DNA of 64,000 bases. It comes from CAIWHR01 sp963843595. Its GTDB lineage: Bacteria; Pseudomonadota; Gammaproteobacteria; Burkholderiales; Casimicrobiaceae. The translations under genes and the position numbers were made by a program. Positions 30,037-39,487 of the stretch are shown piece by piece (the stretch's first letter is position 1; each line of letters starts with the position of its first letter). The stretch is taken from positions 62,001-126,000 of the forward strand of contig CAWJLG010000015.1 in the NCBI GenBank assembly GCA_963843595.1. The letters are read 5' to 3'. Under the pieces are notes generated by a model. That model was not told the DNA's origin, searched no databases, and saw only the letters and a list, made by a program, of their open reading frames with translations.

Positions 30037-30468
30037 ATGAAACGGATTCAAAAGGGCTTCACGCTTATCGAACTGATGATCGTCGTCGCGATCATCGGTA
30101 TCCTGGCGGCCATCGCGCTGCCCGCGTACCAGGACTACATCACCCGTTCCAAGGTCTCGGAATTGGTGGTCGCGGCGGACGCGTGCAAGACGTCGATTTC
30201 GGAGTACTACCAAACGCTGAACGTCTACCCGCCCGATTTGGCAGCGTCCGGATGCGGCAACGTGAACAGCAAGTACATTGCGTCGCTGGACGTCGCAGCG
30301 GACACCGGTGTCATTACGGTAACGGCAGCAACAGGCGCGGGTACACTGGATGCGACTGCGGCGGGTGACTTCGTCCTCACTCCGGCTGTGACCGCAACGG
30401 GATCTCTCGACTGGAGCTGCACGGCGTCGACCATCCCCAAGAAGTATCTGCCGGCAAACTGCCGCTAG
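30037..30468 (+). CDS. pilA: type IV major pilin (PilA/PilE-like)
   Basis: Prepilin of 143 residues. The type III leader MKRIQKG is cut before Phe8, with the conserved Glu at +5 (FTLIELMIVVAIIGILAAIA). The hydrophobic helix anchors the subunit and packs the fibre. Four cysteines follow (50, 73, 128, 142); the last pair matches the C-terminal disulfide loop of pilins. It has a sigma-54 promoter and a strong terminator, so it is its own transcription unit. Prepilin peptidase and assembly genes are not in the window. Major rather than minor pilin is inferred from size and single-gene layout. Confidence 0.9.
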   Translation: MKRIQKGFTLIELMIVVAIIGILAAIALPAYQDYITRSKVSELVVAADACKTSISEYYQTLNVYPPDLAASGCGNVNSKYIASLDVAADTGVITVTAATGAGTLDATAAGDFVLTPAVTATGSLDWSCTASTIPKKYLPANCR

Positions 30469-30491
30469 ACCTGACCTGTTTCAGTATCACG

Positions 30492-30513
30492 AGCCCGGCT
30501 TCGGCCGGGCTTT
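30492..30513 (+). terminator. intrinsic terminator of pilA
   Basis: agcccggc-ttcg-gccgggct followed by tt. An 8-bp stem with a stable TTCG tetraloop, 23 bases after the pilin stop. Confidence 0.75.
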
Positions 30514-30639
30514 GTCATTGGTGCGGCCGGCAGGGCGCGTTTACGACGTGTCGCCCTTCGCGGTCCGCCCGGCTACCGCCCGACCGTCGGACGCACCGGT
30601 GGCGACTCGCCCGAAACGCCGGCACCCGATGCCGCGGCG

Positions 30640-31100
30640 TCAAATCCCCGTGCTCCCGAACCCCCCCGCCGCACGCTCGCTCGCCGCGAAATCCTCGACG
30701 ACGTCGAACGCCGCCTGCACGCACCGGAACGATGACGAGTTGCGCGAGGCGTTCCATCGGCGTGCAGCGTGTACGGCGCCGTGCCGCGATTCCAGCAGCT
30801 CACCATCAGCTGACCCTGGTAGTCCGAGTCGATCAGGCCGACGAGATTGCCGAGCACGATGCCGTGCTTGTGGCCGAGTCCGGAGCGCGGAAGGATCAGC
30901 GCGGCGAGTCCCGGATCGTCGATGTGGATCGCGATGCCGGTCGGCACGAGCTCGACCTGTCCGGCGGCGAGCGTCAGCGGCGCGTCGATGCAGGCGCGCA
31001 GGTCCATCCCGGCGGCGCCGGGTGTCGCGTACGCCGGCAGGTGCGCGCGAATGCGCTCGTCGAGGATCTTGAGCGCGATGCGTGCGGTCGTGCCGGTCAT
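30640..31100 (-). CDS. dut: dUTPase, split by two +1 frameshifts
   Basis: Hydrolyses dUTP to dUMP and pyrophosphate. Motifs appear in three frames: PGAAGMDLRAC, LILPRSGLGHKHGIVLGN and LIDSDYQGQLMVSCWNRG from the ATG at 31100; then MERLAQLVIVPV; then VQAAFDVVEDFAASERAAGG with FGSTG before the stop at 30640. Shifts are near 30755-30758 and at about 30721, each consistent with one extra base. Removing both restores a continuous protein of about 152 residues, the normal length. dut is usually essential, so sequence error is likelier than decay. It follows coaBC by 4 bases. Confidence 0.88.
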
Positions 31101-31104
31101 CGAA

Positions 31105-32321
31105 CTAGCGCCGAATGGAAGGCAGGCGACGTGCGATCTCGGCGACGAGCCGGCGCGCGAGGTGAAGCTTGTCCATCCGCGGCAATGGGTGGGCGCCCGT
31201 GTCGTCGAAAAGCACGACTTCGTTGTCGTCGCTGCCGAGCGCGTCCTGCGCCCGGTTGGCGACGATCAGCGGCAGCTTCTTGCGCCGCCGCTTCTCCTCG
31301 GCGTTGCGCTCGACGTCGTGGCTCTCGGCGGCGAAGCCGACGCAGTACGGCGCATCGGCACGCGCGGCGACCGTCGCGAGGATGTCCACGGTGGGCTCGA
31401 GTGTCAGCGTCAGCGGCGCATCCTTCTTCTTGATCTTCTGCACCGAGGCCTTGGCGGGCGTGTAGTCGGCCACGGCGGCGACCGCGACGAAGGCGTCCTG
31501 CCCGGCGAGGTTCGCCTCGACGGCCGCGGCCATCTGCGCGGCGCTTTGCACGTCGATGCGCGTCACGCCGGGTGGCGTCGGCAACGCCGTCGGGCCGCTC
31601 ACCATGACCACGGCGGCACCTGCTTCGGCGGCCGCCTGCGCCAGCGCGAAACCCATCTTGCCCGAGCTCGAATTGCTGATGCCGCGCACCGGGTCGATCG
31701 CCTCGAACGTCGGGCCGGCCGTCAGGAGCACATGGCGTCCGGCAAGCACCTTGGGCTGCGCCCACGCGACGACGGCGGCGAAGATCTCCTCCGGCTCCAG
31801 CATCCGGCCGTCACCGGTTTCGCCGCACGCCTGGTCGCCGCTGCCGGGTCCGAGCACGATCACGCCGTCGGCGGCGAGCCGCGCGACATTGCGCTGCGTC
31901 GCGGCGTTGCGCCCACATCTGGCGGTTCATCGCGGGGGCGACGAACAGCGCGCAGTCGCGGGCGAGCGCCAGCGTCGACAACAGGTCGTCGGCATGACCG
32001 TTGGCAAGCTTGGCGAGGAAATCGGCCGACGCCGGCGCGACGACGATCGCGTCGGCGCCGCGCGAGAGATCGATGTGCCCCATGCCGTTGTCGGCGCCGG
32101 ACGCCCACAGGTCGGTCAGCACCGGACGCCCGGACAGCGCCTGCAGCGTGATCGGCGCGATGAACCGGCAGGCGGCCGGCGTCATGACGACGTCGACGCC
32201 GATGCCCGCCTTGACGAAGAGGCGCGTCAGCTCGGCCGCCTTGTACGCAGCGATGCCGCCGGTCAAGCCCGAGCACGATACGGGTGAGCGGCTTGGCGGC
32301 GAGGTTCGCGGTGTCGTCCAT
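31105..32321 (-). CDS. coaBC: phosphopantothenoylcysteine decarboxylase/synthetase, two +1 frameshifts
   Basis: Bifunctional CoA-synthesis enzyme (Dfp). The start MDDTANLAAKPLTRIVL at 32321 is in one frame. The CoaC flavoprotein part continues in a second (GLTGGIAAYKAAEL, then PAMNRQMWA). The last CoaC residues and the CoaB domain (RHVLLTAGPTFEAIDPVRGI, SNSSSGKMG, FAAESHD) are in a third. The shifts map to the CCC run at 32268-32270 and to base 31909; each looks like one inserted base. Corrected length is about 404 residues, as expected. The order radC-coaBC-dut, with radC divergent, is the classical proteobacterial one. Confidence 0.9.
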
Positions 32322-32418
32322 GCGTTGGATACGGCGATCGGTGGCGCGAAGTTTACACTGCCGCCCTGGTGTCGAAGGCGGCTGTCCGCGGACGGCTCGA
32401 CGATGCGGGAGGTGGCGC

Positions 32419-33093
32419 ATGCCCATTTGCGATTGGCCGGTCGGCGAGCGCCCGCGCGAGCGCCTGTTCGCGCACGGCGCCGCGGCGCTGTCGGATGCCG
32501 AATTGCTGTCGTTGCTGCTGCGCACCGGCGTGCGCGGTTCCAGTGCGCTCGACCTTGCGCGCGTCCTGCTCGCGCGGTTCGGCGGTCTCGCGCGGTTGCT
32601 CGCAGCAGGGCCCGCGGAAACATCGGGGGTCCGCGGCGTCGGGCCGGTCCGGTCGGCGGAGCTCGCGGCGGTCGTGGAACTTGCCCGACGCACGCTCGCC
32701 GAGGAGGCGCGGGACCGCGACGCGCTCGCGTCGCCGCAGGCGGTGCGCGATTACCTTCGGCTGTCGCTTTCGACGCGGCCGCACGAGGTCTTCGTGGGGC
32801 TTTTCCTCGACAGCCAGAATCGTCTGCTCGCCGCCGAAGAGCTCTTCCGGGGGACGCTGGCGCAGACCAGCGTGTATCCGCGCGAAGTGGTCAAGGCGGC
32901 GCTGGCACGCAATGCCGCGGCGATGATCTTCGCGCACAATCACCCGTCGGGGCTGGCCGAACCGTCGCGGGCGGACGAACTGCTCACCCAGGCGCTGAAG
33001 CAGGCATTGGCGCTGGTCGACATCCGCACGCTCGACCATTTTGTCGTCGCCGGCGCCCGGCTCACGTCCTTCGCCGAACGCGGCCTGCTGTGA
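32419..33093 (+). CDS. radC: RadC-family JAMM/MPN protein
   Basis: A 224-residue protein with an N-terminal helix-hairpin-helix-like part (GVRGVGPVRSAELAAVVEL) and a C-terminal JAB1/MPN metalloprotease-like domain with the motif FAHNHPSGLAEPSRAD. Despite the name, a DNA-repair role is not supported for this family, and its function is unknown. It has a GGGAGG ribosome binding site and diverges from coaBC. Confidence 0.93.
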   Translation: MPICDWPVGERPRERLFAHGAAALSDAELLSLLLRTGVRGSSALDLARVLLARFGGLARLLAAGPAETSGVRGVGPVRSAELAAVVELARRTLAEEARDRDALASPQAVRDYLRLSLSTRPHEVFVGLFLDSQNRLLAAEELFRGTLAQTSVYPREVVKAALARNAAAMIFAHNHPSGLAEPSRADELLTQALKQALALVDIRTLDHFVVAGARLTSFAERGLL

Positions 33094-33118
33094 CGGCCCC
33101 GTGCTGCCTTCCAAGTGC

Positions 33119-33148
33119 TTGAATCGGACAGGATATTCGGGCTATAAT
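33119..33148 (+). promoter_or_regulatory. strong sigma-70 promoter of rpmBG
   Basis: TTGAAT (33119-33124) and a perfect TATAAT (33143-33148) with an 18-base spacer, 45 bases upstream of the rpmB start. Confidence 0.8.
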
Positions 33149-33193
33149 TATCGACTTCGCTGCACGCAGCCCCGAACGAACAAGGAGCGAGCC

Positions 33194-33430
33194 ATGGCTC
33201 GAGTGTGCCAGGTCACCGGCAAGGCCCCGATGGTGGGCAACAACGTTTCACACGCCAACAACAAGACCAAGCGGCGCTTCCTGCCCAACCTGCAGAACCG
33301 CCGGTTCTGGGTCGAGAGCGAAAACCGCTGGGTCAGCCTGCGCCTGACCAACGCGGGCCTGCGCACGATCGACAAGAAGGGCATCGACGTCGTGCTCGCC
33401 GACCTGCGCGCCAAGGGTCAGCACCTGTAA
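33194..33430 (+). CDS. rpmB: 50S ribosomal protein L28
   Basis: A 78-residue large-subunit protein, MARVCQVTGKAPMVGNNVSH, with NNKTKRRFLPNLQNRRFWVE, as in L28 of other Proteobacteria. The AAGGAG ribosome binding site is near perfect. It is followed by rpmG after 18 bases. Confidence 0.97.
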   Translation: MARVCQVTGKAPMVGNNVSHANNKTKRRFLPNLQNRRFWVESENRWVSLRLTNAGLRTIDKKGIDVVLADLRAKGQHL

Positions 33431-33448
33431 TTCACCGGGAACTCCACC

Positions 33449-33604
33449 ATGCGCGAAAAGATCAAGCTCGAATCGTCGGCCGGCACCGGCCATTTCTACA
33501 CGACGTCGAAGAACAAGAAGCTGATGCCGGAGAAGATGGAGATCAAGAAGTTCGATCCCGTCGCCCGCAAGCACGTGATGTACAAGGAAACGAAGCTGAA
33601 GTAG
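33449..33604 (+). CDS. rpmG: 50S ribosomal protein L33
   Basis: A 51-residue protein, MREKIKLESSAGTGHFYTTS, then KNKKLMPEKMEIKKFDPVAR, matching L33. It is the zinc-free form: no CxxC pairs are present. It is the second gene of rpmBG and ends just before a strong terminator. Confidence 0.97.
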   Translation: MREKIKLESSAGTGHFYTTSKNKKLMPEKMEIKKFDPVARKHVMYKETKLK

Positions 33605-33656
33605 TTCTGCAGTCGTTCGGTTCCCGCCTCCGGCGCGCGTCCCCGGGGCCAAGACA

Positions 33657-33684
33657 AAAAAGCCCGCCGTCCGGCGGGCTTTTT
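33657..33684. terminator. bidirectional intrinsic terminator (rpmG / desaturase)
   Basis: aaaaagcccgcc - 4-base loop - ggcgggcttttt. A 12-bp symmetrical stem with A-run and T-run on either side lies between the convergent rpmG and desaturase genes, so it can serve both. Confidence 0.9.
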
Positions 33685-33703
33685 GTTGTTCCGAATGAAC
33701 CGT

Positions 33704-34916
33704 TCAGGCGTAGCGCTTGAGCTGAACCGAGAATTGGGCGAGCGGCGCGATCCCGGACGTCTCCGCGCGGTGGCACCAGTCCTGCAGCCGCGCGAGGAGT
33801 TGCTCGCTCGAATCGGTCGAGCGTTCCCAGAGCGCGTCGAGGTCCTTCCGCATCGCGTAAATCGTCCGCAGCGCCTTGCTCCTCTCGAGCGCCCGTGCGA
33901 GCGTTGCGCGCTGGACTTCCGGCAACCGGATCGTACTGTCGCCGGAGAGCCACCGCTTCAGGCGCCGCATGCTCGGCACGTCCATCATTTCGCCGCGACC
34001 CGCCCGCTCGCGCAGGGCAAGGAGCTCGGCGGCGCAGGTGTCCTTGAGCGACTTGGCGTAAGCCGCCGCCACGGTGTAGCGGTGCGTGATGACCGCCTGC
34101 AGCGTGGTGAGATCCGGCACCGCCTTGCCCGCCGGATCGACGCGGAGCCGCGGCGCGACCTTGCGGACCTTCGCGAGCCGCAGCGCCGCGAGCATGCGGA
34201 TGTAGAACCAGCCGATGTCGAACTCGTACCACCGCGACGAGAGCTTCGCCGACGAACCGTAGGCGTGATGGTTGTTGTGGAGTTCCTCGCCGCCGATGAC
34301 GATGCCCCAGGGCACGATGTTCGTCGAAGCGTCCGCGCACGCGAAGTTGCGATAGCCCCAGTAGTGGCCGATGCCGTTGATGATGCCGGCGGCGGTGATC
34401 GGAATCCACATCATCTGCACCGCCCAGATCGTCGCGCCGATCGGGCCGAACAGCACGAGGTTGACCGCGAGCATCAGGCCCACACCCTGCCACGAGAAGC
34501 GCGTATACAGGTTGCGCTCGATCCAGTCGTCCGGGGTGCCGCGGCCGTACTTCTCCAGCGTCTCCTGGTTCTTCGCCTCGGCACGGTAGAGCTCGGAGCC
34601 CTTCCAGAACACCGTCTCGATGCCCCGGGTCTGCGGGCTGTGCGGGTCCTCGTCCGTTTCGCACTTGGCGTGGTGCTTGCGGTGGATCGCGACCCACTCC
34701 CTGCGTCACCATGCCCGTCGTGAGCCACAGCCAGAAGCGGAAGAAATGGCTGACGGCCGGATGGAGATCCAGCGCCCGGTGCGCCTGCGCCCGGTGCAGG
34801 AAGATGGTGACGCACGCGATCGTGACGTGGGTCACCACCAGCGTGAAGACGACGTATCCCCACCAGGGCAGTGGCATCAAGCCATGGGCGAGCAGCGAAA
34901 GAAAATCGGAAGGCAT
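33704..34916 (-). CDS. acyl-lipid/acyl-CoA delta-9 desaturase with long C-terminal extension, +1 frameshift
   Basis: Membrane di-iron desaturase that puts a double bond into acyl chains. Three His boxes are seen: HRAQAH, then HRKHH, then HNNHH (EELHNNHHAYGSSAKLSSRW). The first part, MPSDFLSLLAHGLMPLPWWG to TTGMVTQ, is in one frame; the rest (from EWVAIHRKHHAKCETDEDPH) is in another. One extra base in the CCC run 34699-34701 explains it, giving 403 residues. After the desaturase core comes an extension of some 170 residues (ending LQDWCHRAETSGIAPLAQFS) whose last part resembles the end of ISL3-type transposases. An AT-rich stretch at 35028-35062 may hold its promoter. Confidence 0.85.
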
Positions 34917-35096
34917 ACAACTCCTGTGAGGCCCGGGGCGAATCCCCGGGCGGCAAAAGCGAACGACGAAGTATACAGGGTCCGCCCCGATCCGTCGCCC
35001 GAAGGTTGGATCGACGTTTCTGACTCGGGTATTAAATCAATGGGTTACATTATTCGCTTGCAACGGCCGGGCGCGCTGATCAGACGCCCAGGCGCT

Positions 35097-36405
35097 TCAA
35101 CCGGGCGCCACGGCCGGGCTCGCGGGCGTGGCGGGATCCGTCGCATCCTGCGATCCGAGAATCCGCAGTTCCCGCTGTGGATACGGAATCTTGATGCCGG
35201 CCGCCTGGAAGGACTTCCACAACCGCCGATTGATCGAGCTGCGCAGGTTGAGCTGCCCCTGCTCCGGATCGTTGATCCACAAGCCCAGCTCGAGATCGAT
35301 CCCGCTGTCCGCGAAGGCGACCAGGAAAGCCGCGGGCGGGTTGGGCGTGCGCAGCACCCGCGGTTCGGCCAGCGCGGCGTCCTCCATCAGCCTGAGCGCG
35401 AGATCGACGTCGCTGTCATAGCTCACCTGTACCGGAATGCCCATCCGGATTTCGCGCGACGTGTACGAATGGTTGAGGACGGTGGTGGTGACCAGCGTCT
35501 CGTTGGGCACGACCGCTTCCACCCCGTCGAGGCTGCGCACGACGACATAGCGAGACGTCACCTTGGCGACCACGTCCGAAGCGGCCGTCGACGGTGATCA
35601 TGTCGCCCAGGCGGATCGAGCGGTCGATCAGGATCGTGAATCCGGCGATGTAGTTGCTGGCGAGCTTCTGCAGGCCGAGGCCGACGCCCACCCCCAGCGC
35701 GCCACCGAACACGCTCAGCAGCGTGAGGTCGATGCCGACCGCCTGAAGCGCAAACAGAACGGCGACCACGAGCAGCAGCGCGCGGATCGATTTCGCCATC
35801 ACGGCGCGAAGGTTGCTGTCGAGCGCCCCGGCGCGCATCAGCCGCCGTTCGACCAGGCTGGAGAGCCACAGCGTGGCGGTGAGCGTCAGCAGCACGACCA
35901 GCGCGGCCTTGCCGATCGCCAGCAGCGAGACGCGCGCTTTCCCGATCGGAATCTCGATCGCGTCGAGCTCCGCCCCGATTTCCGGAAGCACGCCGAGGAA
36001 ATAGAGGATCAACAGGCCCCAGATCGAGAACGAGATCGCACGCTCCGAGGTCTTCAGCCACGCCGAGCCGCCGAAGATCCCGCGCAGCGCGTACACGAGA
36101 AGGCGGATCAACGCGAGGGCCACGAACAGTGGCAGCGCGAGCGACAGGAAGAAGGGCGGCTGGTAGTGGCGGAACGCCGCGCTGGCGGCCGCGAGAAGCA
36201 GCAGCGTGACCAGCGGGAAGATCAGGCGATTGACGCCGCCGACCCCGACGCGGAGCACCTCCGTTTCGATCGCGGTCGTGACGCGCAGACGTCGCGCGGA
36301 CAGCCAGCCGAAGGCGGCGCACACGCCGACCAGTCCGAGCTCGATCCAACCGGCCGGCGTGGCCAGCGCCGTGTCCACGCGGCTGAAGTCGATGGCCGTG
36401 ATCAT
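35097..36405 (-). CDS. MscS-family mechanosensitive channel, +1 frameshift
   Basis: Small-conductance mechanosensitive channel relative of about 435 residues after correction. It has several N-terminal membrane helices and then the pore helix and beta domain: LSVFGGALGVGVGLGLQKLA, SNYIAGFTILIDRSIRLGD, MITVDGRFG in one frame, and VVAKVTSRYVVVRSLDGVEA, VVPNETLVTTTVLNHSYTS in the other. One inserted base at about 35575 accounts for the break. It probably relieves osmotic downshock, though many MscS paralogues have other roles. Confidence 0.87.
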
Positions 36406-36450
36406 CGCGCGCAGTCTACCGGAAACGGCCCTGGTGCCGCGGTAGACGCC

Positions 36451-37053
36451 TCAGTGCGGCGCGCGCCGCACCGGCCCGCCCGGCACTTCCCTGCCGTCCC
36501 AGCGCGCCGCCTTGCCCTGCAGCTTCTTGAAGTAGCTGCGATACGCGCGCGCCACTTCCGGATTGTCGCGGAAGATCGCGACGTTCTCGGCATTCTTCTT
36601 CTGTGCCGCGAGCGTGAAATTGTAGCTTCCGGTGATCGTCGTCGCGCGCGGCGAGCCGGCGTCGATGACGATCACCTTGTTGTGGGCACTGCCGAAATTG
36701 CCGTCGAGCCAGACCGGCACACCCTCCCGCGCGAGCGGCGGCACGGCGCTTTGCGGCAGCTCGAGGGTCTGGCCACGGTCGGCGACGACCTCGACCGTCA
36801 CGCCGCGTGCATGGGCCGCCGCAAGCGCACGGGCAATCCGGGGCTGCGTAAAGGAAAACGCGAGCACCAGCACCTCGCGCTCCGCGGCGTCGATGGCGGC
36901 GGCGATCTTCGCGTCGATCGCATCGCCCGGGGTGAACGCGAGTTCCACGCGGCCCGCGCCCGCGATCGTCGTCGCGGCATGCGCGATCGGTGCGGCGGGT
37001 GCGAGGGCGAGCCCGAGAACGAGCGCGAGGACGAAGTGCAGGTTACGGCTCAT
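36451..37053 (-). CDS. phospholipase D-like exported nuclease (Nuc family)
   Basis: A 200-residue protein with a signal peptide (MSRNLHFVLALVLGLALAPA) and one HKD motif (HNKVIVID, followed by GSYNFT), as in the PLD-superfamily endonuclease Nuc, which dimerises to build its active site. The block VEVLAFSFTQ-like VLVLAFSFTQPRIARAL also fits. It is likely periplasmic. The ATG overlaps the rsmB stop (ATGA). Confidence 0.85.
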   Translation of the reverse strand: MSRNLHFVLALVLGLALAPAAPIAHAATTIAGAGRVELAFTPGDAIDAKIAAAIDAAEREVLVLAFSFTQPRIARALAAAHARGVTVEVVADRGQTLELPQSAVPPLAREGVPVWLDGNFGSAHNKVIVIDAGSPRATTITGSYNFTLAAQKKNAENVAIFRDNPEVARAYRSYFKKLQGKAARWDGREVPGGPVRRAPH

Positions 37054-38306
37054 CCGCGGTGCTCGAGCACCGCCGCGAAGAACCCGTCGCATCCGTGCCG
37101 ATGCGGCAGCAGGGCAAGCGTTGGGCCCGTGTTCAACGGGATGCCGGCGCGGGCGAGCTCGGCGGCCACGTCACCGGGTGCGAAGGCCGGGTGCGTCGCG
37201 AGGAAGGCCTCGACGATCGCTTCGTTCTCGTCGGGCAATACGCTGCAGGTCGCGTACACGAGGCGCCCGCCGGGCTTCACCAGGCCCGACGCGGAGGCGA
37301 GGATCGCAGCCTGCTTCACCGCCAGTTCGCTCACCGCGGATTCCTGGTGCCGCCACTTGAGATCGGGATTGCGGCGCAGCGTCCCGAAGCCGGTGCACGG
37401 GGCATCCACCAGCACCCGATCGATCTTGCCGGCGAGCCGCCTGATCTTCGCGTCGCGTTCGCTCGCGATGAGCTGCGGATGGACATTGGAGAGGCCGGAG
37501 CGGGCGAGCCGTGGTTTCAGGTTCGCGAGCCGCTTCTCGATCACGTCGAACGCATAGAGGCGGCCCTGCGAGCGCATCAGCGCACCGAGGAGGAGCGTCT
37601 TGCCGCCGGCGCCGGCGCAGAAGTCCACGACCATCTCGCCGCGCCGGGGCGCGACGATGAACCCGACCAGCTGGCTGCTCTCGTCCTGGACCTCGAGCGC
37701 GCCGTCAACGAACAACGGATGCTGCGCGAGGTTCGGGCGTCCGGCGACGCGCAGTCCGAGCGGCGAGTAGGGCGTCGGTTCGGCCGCAATGCCGCTCGCT
37801 CCGAGCGCGGCGCGCGCTTCGTCGCGGGTGGTCTTGAGCGGATTGACGCGAAGGTCGAGCGGTGCCGGGGCGAGCCATGCACGCGCCAGTGCCTCGCGTT
37901 CGGTTTCCCCGTAGGCCGCGCCGAGCCGCACCCACAGCCAGTCGGGGAGATCGGCGGCGACAGCGGGCTCGAGCGCTGCGGCGAGCCGCGACTTGAACGC
38001 GCGCAGCCACACCGCGTCCGCTTCGCGCAGCGCGCCCTCCAGTTCGCGCACGCTGAGGCCCAGTTCGCGCACCGCCGTGGCGAGTGCCAGCTTGCGCGGC
38101 TCCGCGGTCTCGGCGATGGTCTGCAGCGAGCGGCGACGGCGCAACCACGCAAACACGCCCTCCGCGACGAATGCGCGGTCCGCGCGTCCCATCTGCGGAT
38201 GATGCCGGAAGAACCGGTGCAGCATGACGTCGGCCGGTGCCGCGAGGGTACCGATGTCCGCGATGGCCGCCGCGAGCCCGGCGATCTGGTTCGGCCGGGC
38301 CGTCAT
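37050..38306 (-). CDS. rsmB: 16S rRNA m5C methyltransferase (RsmB-like)
   Basis: A 418-residue SAM-dependent rRNA cytosine-5 methyltransferase of the Fmu/NOL1 type. The N-terminal part is NusB-like. Catalytic motifs are VVDFCAGAGGKTLLLGALM (motif I), the DAPCTGFGTLRRNPDLKWR block (motif IV), and LVYATCSVLPDENE (motif VI, catalytic Cys). The start at 38306 (MTARPNQIAGL) overlaps the DUF3108 stop, so the genes are coupled. An exact target of C967 is inferred, not seen. Confidence 0.9.
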   Translation of the reverse strand: MTARPNQIAGLAAAIADIGTLAAPADVMLHRFFRHHPQMGRADRAFVAEGVFAWLRRRRSLQTIAETAEPRKLALATAVRELGLSVRELEGALREADAVWLRAFKSRLAAALEPAVAADLPDWLWVRLGAAYGETEREALARAWLAPAPLDLRVNPLKTTRDEARAALGASGIAAEPTPYSPLGLRVAGRPNLAQHPLFVDGALEVQDESSQLVGFIVAPRRGEMVVDFCAGAGGKTLLLGALMRSQGRLYAFDVIEKRLANLKPRLARSGLSNVHPQLIASERDAKIRRLAGKIDRVLVDAPCTGFGTLRRNPDLKWRHQESAVSELAVKQAAILASASGLVKPGGRLVYATCSVLPDENEAIVEAFLATHPAFAPGDVAAELARAGIPLNTGPTLALLPHRHGCDGFFAAVLEHRG

Positions 38307-39343
38307 TGCTGCGCGAGCGGCTCGTCGATGCGAATCGAGTCGAGGAGCGCCTCCAGCGTGCCGCGATCCGTGTTCGACACCCGCAGCTTCACCGGGACGA
38401 AGTGGAGGGAGGGGGCGAGCCAGATGTAGGCGTCGGTCTTCCCGTCCTCGCTGCGGCGATGCCACACCTCGGTGTCGATTTCGCCCTGGCCCCAGACGAT
38501 CCTTTCGAGGCCCTCGCGCTTGAGCGTGTACCGGGCGACACGACGCGTCGTGGCGAGGCTGAACGAGATTTCACTTTCCGTCGGCGGCGAGAAGTAGTAC
38601 TGCCACATTATCGCCAGCGGATCGAAGGTCGGCAGATCCAGCGCCGCGGTCTTCTGCTCGTGCAGCGTGACGATGCCCGTCTCCCAGTCGAACAGGGCGG
38701 TCTCGCGCTTTTCCCGGCTGCCGCGTTCGACGCTGAATTCGAGTGGCTGCAGGCCGTTGGCGGTGATCGTGCCGCGGCTCTCGACCTTGCCCTGACCGCG
38801 GAGGAACAGCGCTGCGAGTCCGGTTGCTTCGCCCACCGTCGAGATCCGGTATTCGTTGGCCGCGTGCTCGAAGCGGTACACGGCCTCGCCGATCATGAAG
38901 CCGCGCGTGCCCAGAAACGCCTTGTAGACGAGGTCGACACGCGGCGGCAACGTCTTGGCCGGCACGTCGGCCACCGCTTCCGGTGCCGACGTTGGCGGAA
39001 TGTCGATGGCCGTCGGCGCGGCCGGCCCGGCAGCAATGGCCTCCGCGGTAGGCTCGATCGTGGCGGGTTCCGGCGGCGTCGATTCGGGCAATGCGGCGGT
39101 CGCCGGCACCGGCACCACGACCTTTGCTGCGGCCCTGGACCGCGCCTTCGGTTTCGGCGTCGGCGATGCCGCGATCGCCGTCGGCTTCGGCGGCGGTGGC
39201 AACTCGGTGATCGTCGCGACCAGCGGCGCGGCGTCGGGCGCCGTCGGCAATTCCGCGGGCCACAGCGAAAACCCGAGGTGGACCGCGATCGAGGCCGCGA
39301 GCGCGACCCACAGTCCACGATAGGCCAGCCGTCGCGCGGACAC
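38303..39343 (-). CDS. DUF3108 domain protein
   Basis: A 346-residue protein with an N-terminal membrane anchor (GLWVALAASIAVHLGFSLW), a long Pro/Ala/Lys-rich region (ELPPPPKPTAIAASPTPKP), and a C-terminal DUF3108 domain (VDLVYKAFLGTRGFMIGEA to DRGTLEALLDSIRI). It is a probable periplasmic protein. The Pro-rich stretch recalls TonB-type spanning regions. I prefer the GTG at 39343, which has AGGGGCGAGG upstream; a GTG at 39400 would add residues encoded by a repeat. Position between purN and rsmB is conserved in Betaproteobacteria. Function unknown. Confidence 0.8.
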   Translation of the reverse strand: MSARRLAYRGLWVALAASIAVHLGFSLWPAELPTAPDAAPLVATITELPPPPKPTAIAASPTPKPKARSRAAAKVVVPVPATAALPESTPPEPATIEPTAEAIAAGPAAPTAIDIPPTSAPEAVADVPAKTLPPRVDLVYKAFLGTRGFMIGEAVYRFEHAANEYRISTVGEATGLAALFLRGQGKVESRGTITANGLQPLEFSVERGSREKRETALFDWETGIVTLHEQKTAALDLPTFDPLAIMWQYYFSPPTESEISFSLATTRRVARYTLKREGLERIVWGQGEIDTEVWHRRSEDGKTDAYIWLAPSLHFVPVKLRVSNTDRGTLEALLDSIRIDEPLAQQ

Positions 39344-39360
39344 GCTGCGCCTCGCCCCTG

Positions 39361-39440
39361 TGGGAGTGGAGGACAACGTCGGGGAGAGGGCGATCGTCAC
39401 GGGCAGTCGAGGGCAACGTCGGGGACAGCGCGATCGTCGC
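39361..39440. repeat. direct tandem repeat, two 40-bp units
   Basis: 39361-39400 and 39401-39440 match at 33 of 40 positions (core caacgtcgggga). The pair lies between purN and the DUF3108 gene start. Because 40 is not a multiple of three, the copies read in different frames, so this is not a protein repeat. Confidence 0.7.
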
Positions 39441-39487
39441 GGATGGGTTGGAGCTCGGGCAGACCGCCGCGCCGCGTCGCGTGGTCG

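Noticed and set aside
30640..32321. Programmed ribosomal frameshifting in dut and coaBC
   Set aside because: There are two shifts per gene, no shared slippery heptamer or stimulatory structure, and the same type of shift occurs in unrelated genes nearby. Sequence error is simpler.
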